Below are positions 57,017 through 64,000 of a stretch of 64,000 bases of DNA, in pieces (positions within the stretch are counted from its first letter, which is position 1; every line of letters starts with the position of its first letter). The notes under the pieces were generated by a model that worked only from the letters and a program-made list of their open reading frames with translations, made no database searches and was not told the origin of the DNA. A program made the translations under genes and the position numbers. The DNA is taken from positions 1-64,000 of the forward strand of contig JAIRJW010000032.1 in the NCBI GenBank assembly GCA_031260455.1. Direction: 5' to 3'. The stretch comes from Fluviicola sp. Its GTDB lineage: Bacteria; Bacteroidota; Bacteroidia; Flavobacteriales_D; Crocinitomicaceae.

Positions 57017-58126
57017 ATGGAAAAGTCAAAACAAGAGAAAGCATCGCTTTCGAAAAAAGAAAAAGGTTCCTCTAAAAGAACGAAAATTATCATCATAGGA
57101 ATTATCGTTGCCGTTATCGCAGGAATTGTTGTCTTCATGATGGGTGGAAACATCGAATCAACAGATAATGCACAACTGGATGCAGACATCATTCCCGTAC
57201 GCACATCCATTACCGGATATGTAAAAGAAGTCTTGTTCGAAGACAACCAGGAAGTGAAAAAAGGTCAGTTGCTTGTTACCATCGACGATACAGAATACAA
57301 AGCAAAAGTAGCTCAGGCAGAAGCTGCACTGGAAAACGCGAAAGCAAACCTGAATGCTGTAAAAAATAACGCCACCGCTTCCAACCAGAATGCCAGTGCA
57401 GCAGTTTTCTCTACTGAAACAACGCAGGAAAGCATCAACTCTGCAAAAGCAAAGCTGAACAAAGCAAAAGAAGACAACAAACGCACTAAAAACATGTTTG
57501 CTGCAAAAGCAGCTACTCAGTCCGAACTGGACAACAGCAATGCGGAACTGGAAGTAGCACAGGCACAATATGATTCTGCTTTGAAGCAACTGAAAGTTTC
57601 CCAGTCACAATCTGAAGGAGTAAAATCTCAGGCTTTGGGACAACAATCCATGGTCTCCCTAGCGGAAGCAATGATCCGTCAGCGCGAAGCTGAACTGAAA
57701 CTGGCATTGACGCAATTGGATTATACTACGATTGAAGCTCCGTGTGACGGAATCGTTTCCAAAAGAAGTGTGGAAGTAGGACAATACATTTCTACTGGCC
57801 AGGCTGTTTGTTCTGCAATCAATAACAACAACCTTTGGGTAACTGCAAACTTCAAGGAAACCCAGTTAGAGCACATGAGAATCGGTCAGTCAGTTGAAAT
57901 TCGCATAGATGCATATCCAAACATCGAACTGAACGGAAAACTGAATTCATTTATCGGGGCAACCGGAGCAAAATTCTCCCTGCTTCCTCCTGATAATGCG
58001 ACCGGAAACTTCGTGAAAATCGTTCAGCGTGTCCCTGTGAAAATCACAATCGATCATTTGACCAAAGAACAGACCAAAATCCTGTTCCCTGGATTAAGCG
58101 CATACGTATCCGTAAAAATTAAATAA
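57017..58126 (+). CDS. HlyD/EmrA-type periplasmic adaptor protein
   Basis: A 369-residue membrane-fusion protein. A basic cytoplasmic start (KKEKGSSKRTKI) is followed by one membrane segment (IIIIGIIVAVIAGIVVFMM, residues about 16-35). The biotinyl-lipoyl-like domain (VRTSITGYVKEVLFEDNQEVKKG near 58-80) is split by a long alpha-helical hairpin (about 90-215; AEAALENAKANLNAVKNNA), and closed by TIEAPCDGIVSKRSVEVGQY near 235. It links the DHA2 pump to TolC. Adjacent to both in the operon. Confidence 0.93.
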   Translation: MEKSKQEKASLSKKEKGSSKRTKIIIIGIIVAVIAGIVVFMMGGNIESTDNAQLDADIIPVRTSITGYVKEVLFEDNQEVKKGQLLVTIDDTEYKAKVAQAEAALENAKANLNAVKNNATASNQNASAAVFSTETTQESINSAKAKLNKAKEDNKRTKNMFAAKAATQSELDNSNAELEVAQAQYDSALKQLKVSQSQSEGVKSQALGQQSMVSLAEAMIRQREAELKLALTQLDYTTIEAPCDGIVSKRSVEVGQYISTGQAVCSAINNNNLWVTANFKETQLEHMRIGQSVEIRIDAYPNIELNGKLNSFIGATGAKFSLLPPDNATGNFVKIVQRVPVKITIDHLTKEQTKILFPGLSAYVSVKIK

Positions 58127-58128
58127 TT

Positions 58129-59706
58129 GTGGGAACTTCTGCTTTAAAAACACCCATCGTATATCCGGAGGGAGCAGAAAGATGGATCTTAGTCATTACG
58201 GCAATCAGTTGTGCCATTCTCGAACTGCTCGATACAACCATTGTAAACGTTTCCTTACGGGAAATCAGTGGTAACGTAGGTGCAACAACAACGGAAATTG
58301 CCTGGGTTGTTACGGCTTATGCCATTTCAAACGTGATTATTATTCCACTTACAAGTATGCTCAGCGATCTTTTCGGTCGCCGGAATTACTTCACCGGCTC
58401 CGTTGTGATCTTTACGGTTGCGTCCCTGATGTGTGGTTTATCCACCAATCTCTGGACACTCGTTTTCTGGCGCTTCGTGCAAGGTTTAGGTGGTGGCGGT
58501 TTGCTTTCAACAGCACAATCCATTATCATCGGAGCTTTCCCACCGGAAAAAATTTCTGTAGCAAATGCTATTTTCGGGATGGGGCTCATCCTGGGTCCTA
58601 CTTTTGGTCCGACATTGGGCGGATACATTACCGATAACTTCTCCTGGCACTGGATTTTCTTCGTGAATATTCCGGTTGGTATCGTAGCAACAATTTTAAG
58701 TTATACGTACGTCACCAACCGACCCGGGGCCACGAAGCCCAAGAAAATTGACTGGTGGGGAATCCTGTTCCTGGTCGTTTCCATCGGTTCGATTCAATAT
58801 GTGCTCGAAGAAGGGACTACTGACGACTGGTTTGAGAGTCACGAAATCACGGCCATGACCATTATCGGACTTGCTTCCCTGGTTGCATTTATTATTCGCG
58901 AGGTCAGTATCGACTATCCAGCAGTAAACATCAAATTGTACAAGAACTACAACATGGTAATGGGTTCGATCATGAACTTTCTCCTTGGATTAATGCTCTT
59001 CGGAACAGTATTCATTTTTCCGCTGTTCGTACAAATTTCACTGGGATGGACAGCTACACAAACGGGAATGTTCATGATTCCGGGGGCGCTCTGTACAGCT
59101 ATCGCCATGCCTTTGGTTGCACGATTGCTCGGTTCGGGAATAAACCCGAAAGCAGTCATTCTGATGGGAATTGCCATGACTTTCACATTCGTGATGATGC
59201 TGGCATTCTCGTCTCCTGATTCTTCTGAAAAGAATTTCTACCTTCCGTTCGTATTGCGTGGTTTCGGAATGGCATTCATGATGTCTCCTATTTTGACTCT
59301 GGCGGTCTCCGGGCTGAATCCGAAAGATATGCCACAAGCAATCGGTTTGGCGAATATGATTCGTCAGCTGGGAGGGTCCGTTGGTATTGCTTTAATCAAC
59401 GTATATCTTAGCAATACCAATGCACTTGTACGTGGAAACATGATCGGTTACATCAACCAGTACAGCGATGCTGCAAATGAACGCATCCAGCTATTTACCC
59501 AGAACTTTTTATCGAAAGGATTTTCTTCAACTGAAGCACAGGAAATGGCTAACAGAACAATGGATAATCTGATGACCAGACAGCAGATGATCGTAAGTTA
59601 CAACCATGGGTTCTTTATGGTTGCCAGCCTGATCTTAATCTGTGTTCCGGTTGTTTTCCTTATCCGCTATAAAAAAGGAAGTAAAGCCGTGGTTGCAGAC
59701 CATTAA
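58129..59706 (+). CDS. DHA2-family MFS transporter (EmrB/QacA type)
   Basis: A 525-residue proton-driven exporter with 14 predicted membrane segments. Motif C-like and other family marks are ILELLDTTIVNVSLREIS (first membrane helix with the D/TTIVNVAL pattern), LSDLFGRRNYF (motif A) and GLGGGGLLSTAQSIII. The start is a GTG at 58129, two bases after the stop of the adaptor gene; no ATG lies before the first membrane helix, so GTG is the start. It completes the pump with HlyD and TolC. Substrate unknown; drugs or dyes are usual. Confidence 0.93.
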   Translation: MGTSALKTPIVYPEGAERWILVITAISCAILELLDTTIVNVSLREISGNVGATTTEIAWVVTAYAISNVIIIPLTSMLSDLFGRRNYFTGSVVIFTVASLMCGLSTNLWTLVFWRFVQGLGGGGLLSTAQSIIIGAFPPEKISVANAIFGMGLILGPTFGPTLGGYITDNFSWHWIFFVNIPVGIVATILSYTYVTNRPGATKPKKIDWWGILFLVVSIGSIQYVLEEGTTDDWFESHEITAMTIIGLASLVAFIIREVSIDYPAVNIKLYKNYNMVMGSIMNFLLGLMLFGTVFIFPLFVQISLGWTATQTGMFMIPGALCTAIAMPLVARLLGSGINPKAVILMGIAMTFTFVMMLAFSSPDSSEKNFYLPFVLRGFGMAFMMSPILTLAVSGLNPKDMPQAIGLANMIRQLGGSVGIALINVYLSNTNALVRGNMIGYINQYSDAANERIQLFTQNFLSKGFSSTEAQEMANRTMDNLMTRQQMIVSYNHGFFMVASLILICVPVVFLIRYKKGSKAVVADH

Positions 59707-59727
59707 AACTTTTTGAGTTACCCCTAC

Positions 59728-59778
59728 AAAAACCTTCTTTTTCGGAGCAATAAATTGTTTGGAGAAAGAAGGTTTTTT
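59728..59778 (+). terminator. Terminator after the efflux operon
   Basis: AAAAACCTTCTTT pairs with AAAGAAGGTTTTT across a loop of about 21 bases and ends in T6. It lies about 22 bases after the stop of the DHA2 gene. The rest of 59707-59945 shows no gene. Confidence 0.6.
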
Positions 59779-59945
59779 ATTCGAAAAGCGTTTTCAGCAC
59801 TCCCAAACGTCACTAAATTTTCTCTACGCACCATGGAATTACTTTTCATTACCTTTACACCTCCTGATTGAAACAATCAAACAAACCCGGGATTTAATAT
59901 TCAGACAATTCATTCATCAGGAAAAAATAGCATTTTTACAGTTAC

Positions 59946-61703
59946 ATGAAAATTCTCGCATCCTATCTGAAACGTTACAAAGGACTAGTGTTCCTTTCCA
60001 TGATCCTGGCAAGCATTAACCAGGTTTTTTCTCTTCTTGATCCGTATATTTTCGGGAAATTGCTCGATATCTATGCTACCCGCAAAGGTGATTATGCCGA
60101 ATACCAATTTCTGACCGGAGTTGCCGGACTGATCGGGCTGGCAATCGGTGCTGCCATGGTAAGCCGGATTGCAAAAGCTTTCCAGGATTATACTGTCAAC
60201 CTGACTATTCAAAAAGTCGGTGCGGATATATACACTGACGGACTGAAGCACACACTCCAGATTCCGTTCAGTGAATTTGAAGACAAACGCAGCGGGGAAA
60301 CACTAAATATTTTGCAGAAAGTACGCCTCGACAATGAAAAGTTCATCATGAACTTCGTCAACATCCTGTTCACTTCCCTGGTTGGCCTGGTGTTCGTTAT
60401 TATATACGCCTTGAGTGTTCATCCGGGATTGATTGTGGTTTACCTGGGTTCGGCTTTGTTATTAAGCTACATCACCAACAAATTATCGAAACGCATCAAA
60501 AAAGTGCAGACCACCATCGTAAAAGAAACCAATCAACTGGCAGGAAGTACAACCGAAAGTTTGCGCAATATCGAACTGGTAAAAAGCTTGGGGCTTGCCA
60601 CCCAGGAAACAGAACGACTAAATGACACCACGCGCCGCATTCTTCAGCTGGAATTAAAAAAGGTGCGCCAGGTCAGAAGTATTTCTTTTATCCAGGGAAC
60701 TTTCGTGAACTTCATGCGTCAGTCCATCATGTTTTTTTTGATGTACCTCCTTTTTAAGGATGTACTGACTGTTGGTCAAATCATGACTTTACAGTTCTAT
60801 TCATTCTTCATTTTCGGGCCTTTGCAGGAAGTCGGGAACGTGATTATTTCATACCGCGAAGCTGAAGCTTCCCTAAACAATTTTGAGCAGATCATCAACA
60901 CACCAATCGAAGAGAAACCGGCTCACCCGCGCAAACTGAACGCGATCGAAAAACTGGCTTTCAACAACGTAGGTTTCCGTCACAAAACTGCTTCCTACGA
61001 TGCTTTGAGCAATATTTCCTTTGAAGTAAACAAGGGAGAAACCATCGCATTCGTTGGTCCGAGCGGTTCCGGGAAAAGTACGCTGGTGAAACTGCTGGTT
61101 GGTTTATATACAGCACCAAGCGGGGAAATTACCTACAACGGTGTAAGCAGCCCGGAAATCGATAAAGAAGAATTACAGCAACAGCTTGGTTTTGTGACCC
61201 AGGATACACAACTTTTTTCAGGGACAATCCGCGAAAATCTGCTCTTTGTAAAACCAGATGCAACGGCAGAAGAAATCAATGCTGCACTAGATAAAGCTTC
61301 CTGCACCAACCTGATAGCACGCAGTGAAAACGGTGTCAACACAATAATTGGCGAAGGAGGAATGAAGCTCAGTGGCGGTGAAAAACAACGTTTGTCTATT
61401 GCCCGTGCATTGCTGCGCCGTCCGCGGCTCATGGTATTTGACGAAGCAACTTCAGCCCTGGATTCCATAACAGAGGAAGCTATTTCCAACACTATCCGCA
61501 AAATTACGGATCAGAAAGAACACATTACGGTTCTGATTGCACATCGTTTGTCTACCATTATGCATGCGGACCGCATTTTTGTGCTGGAAAAAGGTATCAT
61601 CATCGAAACCGGCAAACACAGCGAATTACTGGATGAGAAAGGCTTGTATTACGCAATGTGGAGACAGCAGATCGGAGAACGACGGGAAATGGTTTCAGAG
61701 TAG
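59946..61703 (+). CDS. ABC transporter, fused permease and ATPase (exporter type)
   Basis: A 585-residue half-transporter that works as a dimer. Residues 1-310 form six membrane segments (VFLSMILASINQVFSLLDPY first); the ATPase domain has Walker A GPSGSGKST near 370, the signature LSGGEKQRLSIARALLR near 475, Walker B RLMVFDEATSALD near 495 and the H-loop HRLSTIMHAD. Family is MsbA/multidrug-type. The substrate is not known; lipid or drug export is possible. It lies after the terminator of the efflux operon, so it is probably a separate unit with a promoter that I could not place. Confidence 0.93.
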   Translation: MKILASYLKRYKGLVFLSMILASINQVFSLLDPYIFGKLLDIYATRKGDYAEYQFLTGVAGLIGLAIGAAMVSRIAKAFQDYTVNLTIQKVGADIYTDGLKHTLQIPFSEFEDKRSGETLNILQKVRLDNEKFIMNFVNILFTSLVGLVFVIIYALSVHPGLIVVYLGSALLLSYITNKLSKRIKKVQTTIVKETNQLAGSTTESLRNIELVKSLGLATQETERLNDTTRRILQLELKKVRQVRSISFIQGTFVNFMRQSIMFFLMYLLFKDVLTVGQIMTLQFYSFFIFGPLQEVGNVIISYREAEASLNNFEQIINTPIEEKPAHPRKLNAIEKLAFNNVGFRHKTASYDALSNISFEVNKGETIAFVGPSGSGKSTLVKLLVGLYTAPSGEITYNGVSSPEIDKEELQQQLGFVTQDTQLFSGTIRENLLFVKPDATAEEINAALDKASCTNLIARSENGVNTIIGEGGMKLSGGEKQRLSIARALLRRPRLMVFDEATSALDSITEEAISNTIRKITDQKEHITVLIAHRLSTIMHADRIFVLEKGIIIETGKHSELLDEKGLYYAMWRQQIGERREMVSE

Positions 61704-61717
61704 TTTATAAAGAAAGA

Positions 61718-61747
61718 TTGTATATTCAAATAAAAAATGTAATTTTG
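61718..61747 (+). promoter_or_regulatory. Promoter of tRNA-Ser
   Basis: TTG (61718-61720), 19 bases, TAATTTTG (61740-61747), about 50 bases before the tRNA. Full consensus and the same spacing as the tRNA-fMet promoter. Confidence 0.6.
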
Positions 61748-61798
61748 CACTCCACAATCTGAAAGCTGGTTTTAAAACTGCTCCCAGATGATTGATAC

Positions 61799-61885
61799 AG
61801 AGAGGTGTCCGAGTGGTTGAAGGAGCTACCCTGGAAAGGTAGTATACGGGTAACTGTATCGAGAGTTCGAATCTCTTCCTCTCTG
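61799..61885 (+). tRNA. tRNA-Ser (GGA)
   Basis: An 87-base tRNA without CCA. Acceptor AGAGAGG / CCTCTCT with discriminator G; D arm TCC / GGA; anticodon arm CTACC-CTGGAAA-GGTAG with anticodon GGA; a long variable arm (TATACGGGTAACTGTATC) as in class II tRNAs; T arm GAGAG-TTCGAAT-CTCTT. It reads UCC and UCU codons. The AT-rich stretch with decayed frames begins right behind it. Confidence 0.95.
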
Positions 61886-61898
61886 CAATAAATTTTGT

Positions 61899-61922
61899 AA
61901 GCCCTGTAAATACAGGGCTTTT
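61899..61922 (+). terminator. Terminator after tRNA-Ser
   Basis: AAGCCCTG, 6-base loop, CAGGGCTT and T2, 13 bases after the tRNA. Confidence 0.7.
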
Positions 61923-62154
61923 GGATTTTCAGGCAAGTTTGCTGAGACAGTATTGAGACAAAAATTTGTTTGGCTATGGAGGTAACGACCACATGGCTAA
62001 ATAAAATTAGTGCCTCCCATTCTTCTACGTTGTTCCCATTCGGGAAATCAGTGTAAGTAACTTTTCCGGAAGTCGGGTAATTGCTCTTCCGTTGTATTGT
62101 AAGTTAAGTGATAAATAAATTTAGGTCTGAGGTCCTCCCGGTTAATGAGACATT

Positions 62155-62271
62155 CTAAACTGGATTTTTGGGGTGTATTTGTTGCAAATTAATAAATTCC
62201 TGTGGAGATAAATCAACTAATTGAACTAAGCAACGACTAAATTTATTTGCTTGAAAAACCCCAAAAGACTT
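62155..62271 (-). pseudogene. Short remnant with an AraC-like end, uncertain
   Basis: A stop-to-stop run of 38 codons on the minus strand reads KSFGVFQANKFSRCLVQLVD, LSPQEFINLQQIHPKNPV, stop. The phrase FSRCLVQLVDLSPQEFINL has the shape of the last helix-turn-helix of AraC regulators (fxrxFkk.tGxSPxeYi). No start codon. Another stop-free run lies between here and the tRNA, so 61923-62289 seems to be a graveyard of gene ends. Low confidence. Confidence 0.25.
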
Positions 62272-62289
62272 TTATTATTATGATAATGT

Positions 62290-62904
62290 TTAATTAAGAG
62301 TAGTGTTATCTGTGTTAATGAAAATAATTAATGAATTTCCCCGCATACCATATTTGTTTAAGTATTTTCTCAGGTTTCTGAACATTACTTTAGAATAGTA
62401 GTTAGACCAAATATTGTAATATATCACAAACGTATATCTTTTTCGGCTGCTTTGTTCCTTTATTAAGGATTGTTGACTTACCGGAATTCCCCAAATATTC
62501 AGCTCGTTAAAAAAAATCAAACTATAATTATTGGGGAATTGTTTGAAGTACTTGAATTTTTCTTCTGACAAGATGTTAACTTTATTCATTTCCCCGTAAC
62601 ATTGGGCATAACCATTAATAAGTCTACCTATTGAATCATAGACACGAATTTGTATAGTTGACTGCTTAACCTCTTTTTCATACTTCCACAAATCAAGGGT
62701 ATGATTGATGAAGGAAAGGGAATCAATATTTTCTTTCGGCAACAGAAACGAAAAATCATAAAACAAAAACCCATTATCCTTAAGATAGTCATTAACATCC
62801 GTCTCACTTTTATCGGCAACACCCTTCGTTCCCATAAAGTGAATGAAACTACACGATTGTGTAAAAAGCACACTAAGGATAATTACCCATTTATTTGTCT
62901 TCAT
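62290..62904 (-). CDS. Hypothetical lipoprotein, 204 residues
   Basis: Begins MKTNKWVIILSVLFTQSCSF, a signal with a lipobox-like TQSC (Cys at residue 18). The rest is Asn-, Tyr-, Ile- and Lys-rich with no motif I recognise (KYFKQFPNNYSLIFFNELNI in the middle). The frame is open upstream to 62940, but the ATG at 62904 is placed exactly before the signal sequence. The A/T-rich composition fits the island-like region behind tRNA-Ser. Its neighbour at 62956 is also a lipoprotein, 51 bases upstream in the same orientation, so the two may form a small operon. Function unknown. Confidence 0.7.
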   Translation of the reverse strand: MKTNKWVIILSVLFTQSCSFIHFMGTKGVADKSETDVNDYLKDNGFLFYDFSFLLPKENIDSLSFINHTLDLWKYEKEVKQSTIQIRVYDSIGRLINGYAQCYGEMNKVNILSEEKFKYFKQFPNNYSLIFFNELNIWGIPVSQQSLIKEQSSRKRYTFVIYYNIWSNYYSKVMFRNLRKYLNKYGMRGNSLIIFINTDNTTLN

Positions 62905-62955
62905 ATCCAGATTATGAATAGTTGCAACCAAAGGTTGCAACTATTCAGCTAAATT

Positions 62956-63570
62956 CTAGTCCATTTCCGTATCTACTATGGCGTAATAGTACCCATCTTT
63001 AGTATCTTGTACAGCATAGTATTTCCCTTTCACAAACTTAATACTGTTTTTCCCAAGGGCATTTTTGATAACATCGTTAGAATATAAATCCTTCTCAATG
63101 TACAAAAACCCGTTGGAAGTGAAATCATTTACATCTTTGTTAAAAATGAACATTACCTTTTCTTCTTTTGTTTCTGTGTTTTCGATAAGGCTTAACCCAA
63201 ACACTCTCAACCCATTGTTATGATCTTCAATATCTATTAAATCACCGTCGTTCGTATTTCCGCTAATTATCCCGGCACTTAAACATAATCCGGGACATGG
63301 TCCGCACGGATTAGAGTTTTCACAATCTTGAAATAGGTGCGTGCCCGTATGGTCGTTAAACCACTTTTTCACCTTTACCCACCATTGAGGGGGCGCCTTT
63401 TCACTAGAATTCAAATCACTCAAAACACCTTTGATTTCATCCAATGATATACCGGGCTTCATTTCTAGCACAGAAACGTTACCGGTTTTAGGCGGGGTGT
63501 CTTTTTCGCACCCAATAAATCCGATTGTTACAAATCCAAGGAACAACCAGGCATAAAACAAATTTTTCAT
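62956..63570 (-). CDS. Hypothetical lipoprotein with a cysteine cluster
   Basis: A 204-residue protein with signal MKNLFYAWLFLGFVTIGFIGC (lipobox GFIGC, Cys21). Near residues 82-97 lies a dense Cys group, DCENSNPCGPCPGLC, with four Cys that could bind metal or form disulfides. The C-terminal half (KEEKVMFIFNKDVNDFTSNG, FLYIEKDLYSNDVIKNALGK) is soluble. I do not recognise the family. It is likely the first gene of a pair with 62290. Nothing is known of its role; the Cys cluster is the only handle. Confidence 0.75.
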   Translation of the reverse strand: MKNLFYAWLFLGFVTIGFIGCEKDTPPKTGNVSVLEMKPGISLDEIKGVLSDLNSSEKAPPQWWVKVKKWFNDHTGTHLFQDCENSNPCGPCPGLCLSAGIISGNTNDGDLIDIEDHNNGLRVFGLSLIENTETKEEKVMFIFNKDVNDFTSNGFLYIEKDLYSNDVIKNALGKNSIKFVKGKYYAVQDTKDGYYYAIVDTEMD

Positions 63571-63768
63571 AATGTAGTAATTAAAATTATTTCAGAAAAA
63601 TAAAACTTACATGCATAATATTCATAAAATATTTAATATTTTATAACCTATTACTTTAAAGCCATACCTTCTCCCAAGCCAAAAATTTAATCTGTGCTTA
63701 AATACCATTTAGAAACTAAAACGTGCTAAGGTTGATTACATGTTTTTTCGCAGGGAATTTTTAAGTAC

Positions 63769-63912
63769 TCAAGCACCTTTGCCAACTTTATTACGTGCAA
63801 TAAATGTTGCTAGAATACCTTCAAATGCTAATAATCCTACAATTAGACTAGAATAAAATTTATTTTTCGTAGTAAACGGCCAGAAGATAACATCAGAATC
63901 CATAATCAGCAT
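63769..63912 (-). CDS. Small membrane protein, 47 residues
   Basis: Minus strand ATG 63912 reads MLIMDSDVIFWPFTTKNKFY, SSLIVGLLAFEGILATFIAR, NKVGKGA, stop TGA 63769-63771. One membrane segment is clear (SSLIVGLLAFEGILATFIA). The ATG overlaps the TGA stop of the previous frame (ATGCTGA), a typical coupling junction. Too short for a firm call, but the combination of overlap and hydrophobic segment supports a real gene. 63571-63768 shows no gene. Confidence 0.45.
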   Translation of the reverse strand: MLIMDSDVIFWPFTTKNKFYSSLIVGLLAFEGILATFIARNKVGKGA

Positions 63913-64000
63913 GTCACTTCCCCGCAAACAGATTTTTGCAGAATTTCTTTTGCAAAAGTGGTATTTCCAGCCGATTTTCCTAGTGCATACATCATCTTTG
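63906..64000 (-). CDS. 3' end of a gene that enters from beyond the window
   Basis: A stop-free minus-strand frame reads MMYALGKSAGNTTFAKEILQ, KSVCGEVTC, stop TGA 63906-63908. Only about 30 residues are visible, so the family cannot be named. The stop overlaps the start of the 47-residue frame by the ATGCTGA junction. Confidence 0.45.
   Translation of the reverse strand, partial: KMMYALGKSAGNTTFAKEILQKSVCGEVTC

Noticed and set aside
59759..60019. 86-residue plus-strand frame before the ABC transporter
   Set aside because: It starts within a terminator stem and overlaps the transporter start in another frame.
61726..61992. 88-residue minus-strand frame over tRNA-Ser
   Set aside because: It is antisense to the tRNA; its REEEIRTLDTVTRI-type translation is a well-known false protein from tRNA-Ser regions.

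Overview
The window reads as chromosome of a Bacteroidetes bacterium, most likely a flavobacterium of the Crocinitomicaceae (Fluviicola-like) type. Signs visible in the sequence are a full-length SprA (type IX secretion translocon), several secreted proteins with Por/T9SS C-terminal sorting domains, ruvA next to sprA, promoters of the TTG-N19-21-TAnnTTTG kind, and little use of Shine-Dalgarno sequences. The genus is inferred, not demonstrated.

Layout. 1-2646: the 5' part of a secreted protein, an XRE-type regulator behind three identical 17-bp palindromes, and a frameshifted CorC/HlyC-domain remnant. 2647-16356: one tight minus-strand run maeB, ruvA, sprA, GNAT, DUF6427-like membrane protein, purQ, purD. 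16357-22644: secreted T9SS cargo (an Omp28/choice-of-anchor protein, an Asp-box protein, a 250-aa protein) around a visibly AT-rich segment (about 18.9-21.7 kb) that carries a shortened methylmalonyl-CoA mutase small-subunit-like gene and a coiled-coil remnant. 22982-26488: a plus-strand cassette of TlpA-like thioredoxin, outer-membrane DUF6029-like protein and Omp28-like lipoprotein, then a small conserved protein. 26655-33441: a biotin carrier protein, an M1 peptidase lipoprotein and an 1150-residue outer-membrane protein that shares a motif with SprA. 33707-41971: nrdAB, comF, an FAD oxidoreductase and a CPA2 antiporter with TrkA_C domains. 42366-45075: initiator tRNA, era and der. 45162-49925: an MBL hydrolase, a PAP2-like membrane protein and rpoN, then a broken four-helix-bundle (23S IVP-type) gene and asnS. 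50461-54737: dxs, a GNAT-like protein and an iron alcohol dehydrogenase. 55131-59706: a TetR-controlled tripartite efflux operon (TolC, HlyD/EmrA, EmrB), followed by an ABC exporter. 61799-64000: tRNA-Ser(GGA), then an AT-rich stretch of decayed reading frames and hypothetical lipoproteins that looks like the start of an accessory island.

How the genes work together. SprA secretes the sorting-domain proteins found in the same window. Two Omp28 proteins and the TlpA protein suggest thiol and outer-membrane protein handling. purQ/purD and nrdAB supply nucleotides. dxs supplies isoprenoid precursors. The efflux operon looks locally autoregulated by an operator lying just after its promoter.

No CRISPR array, rRNA operon, intact transposase, phage or recognisable defence system was seen. 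The most novel-looking signals are regulatory (the triple operator, the TetR operator, an 8-bp tandem repeat before rpoN) and several gene remnants that a plain ORF list would miss.
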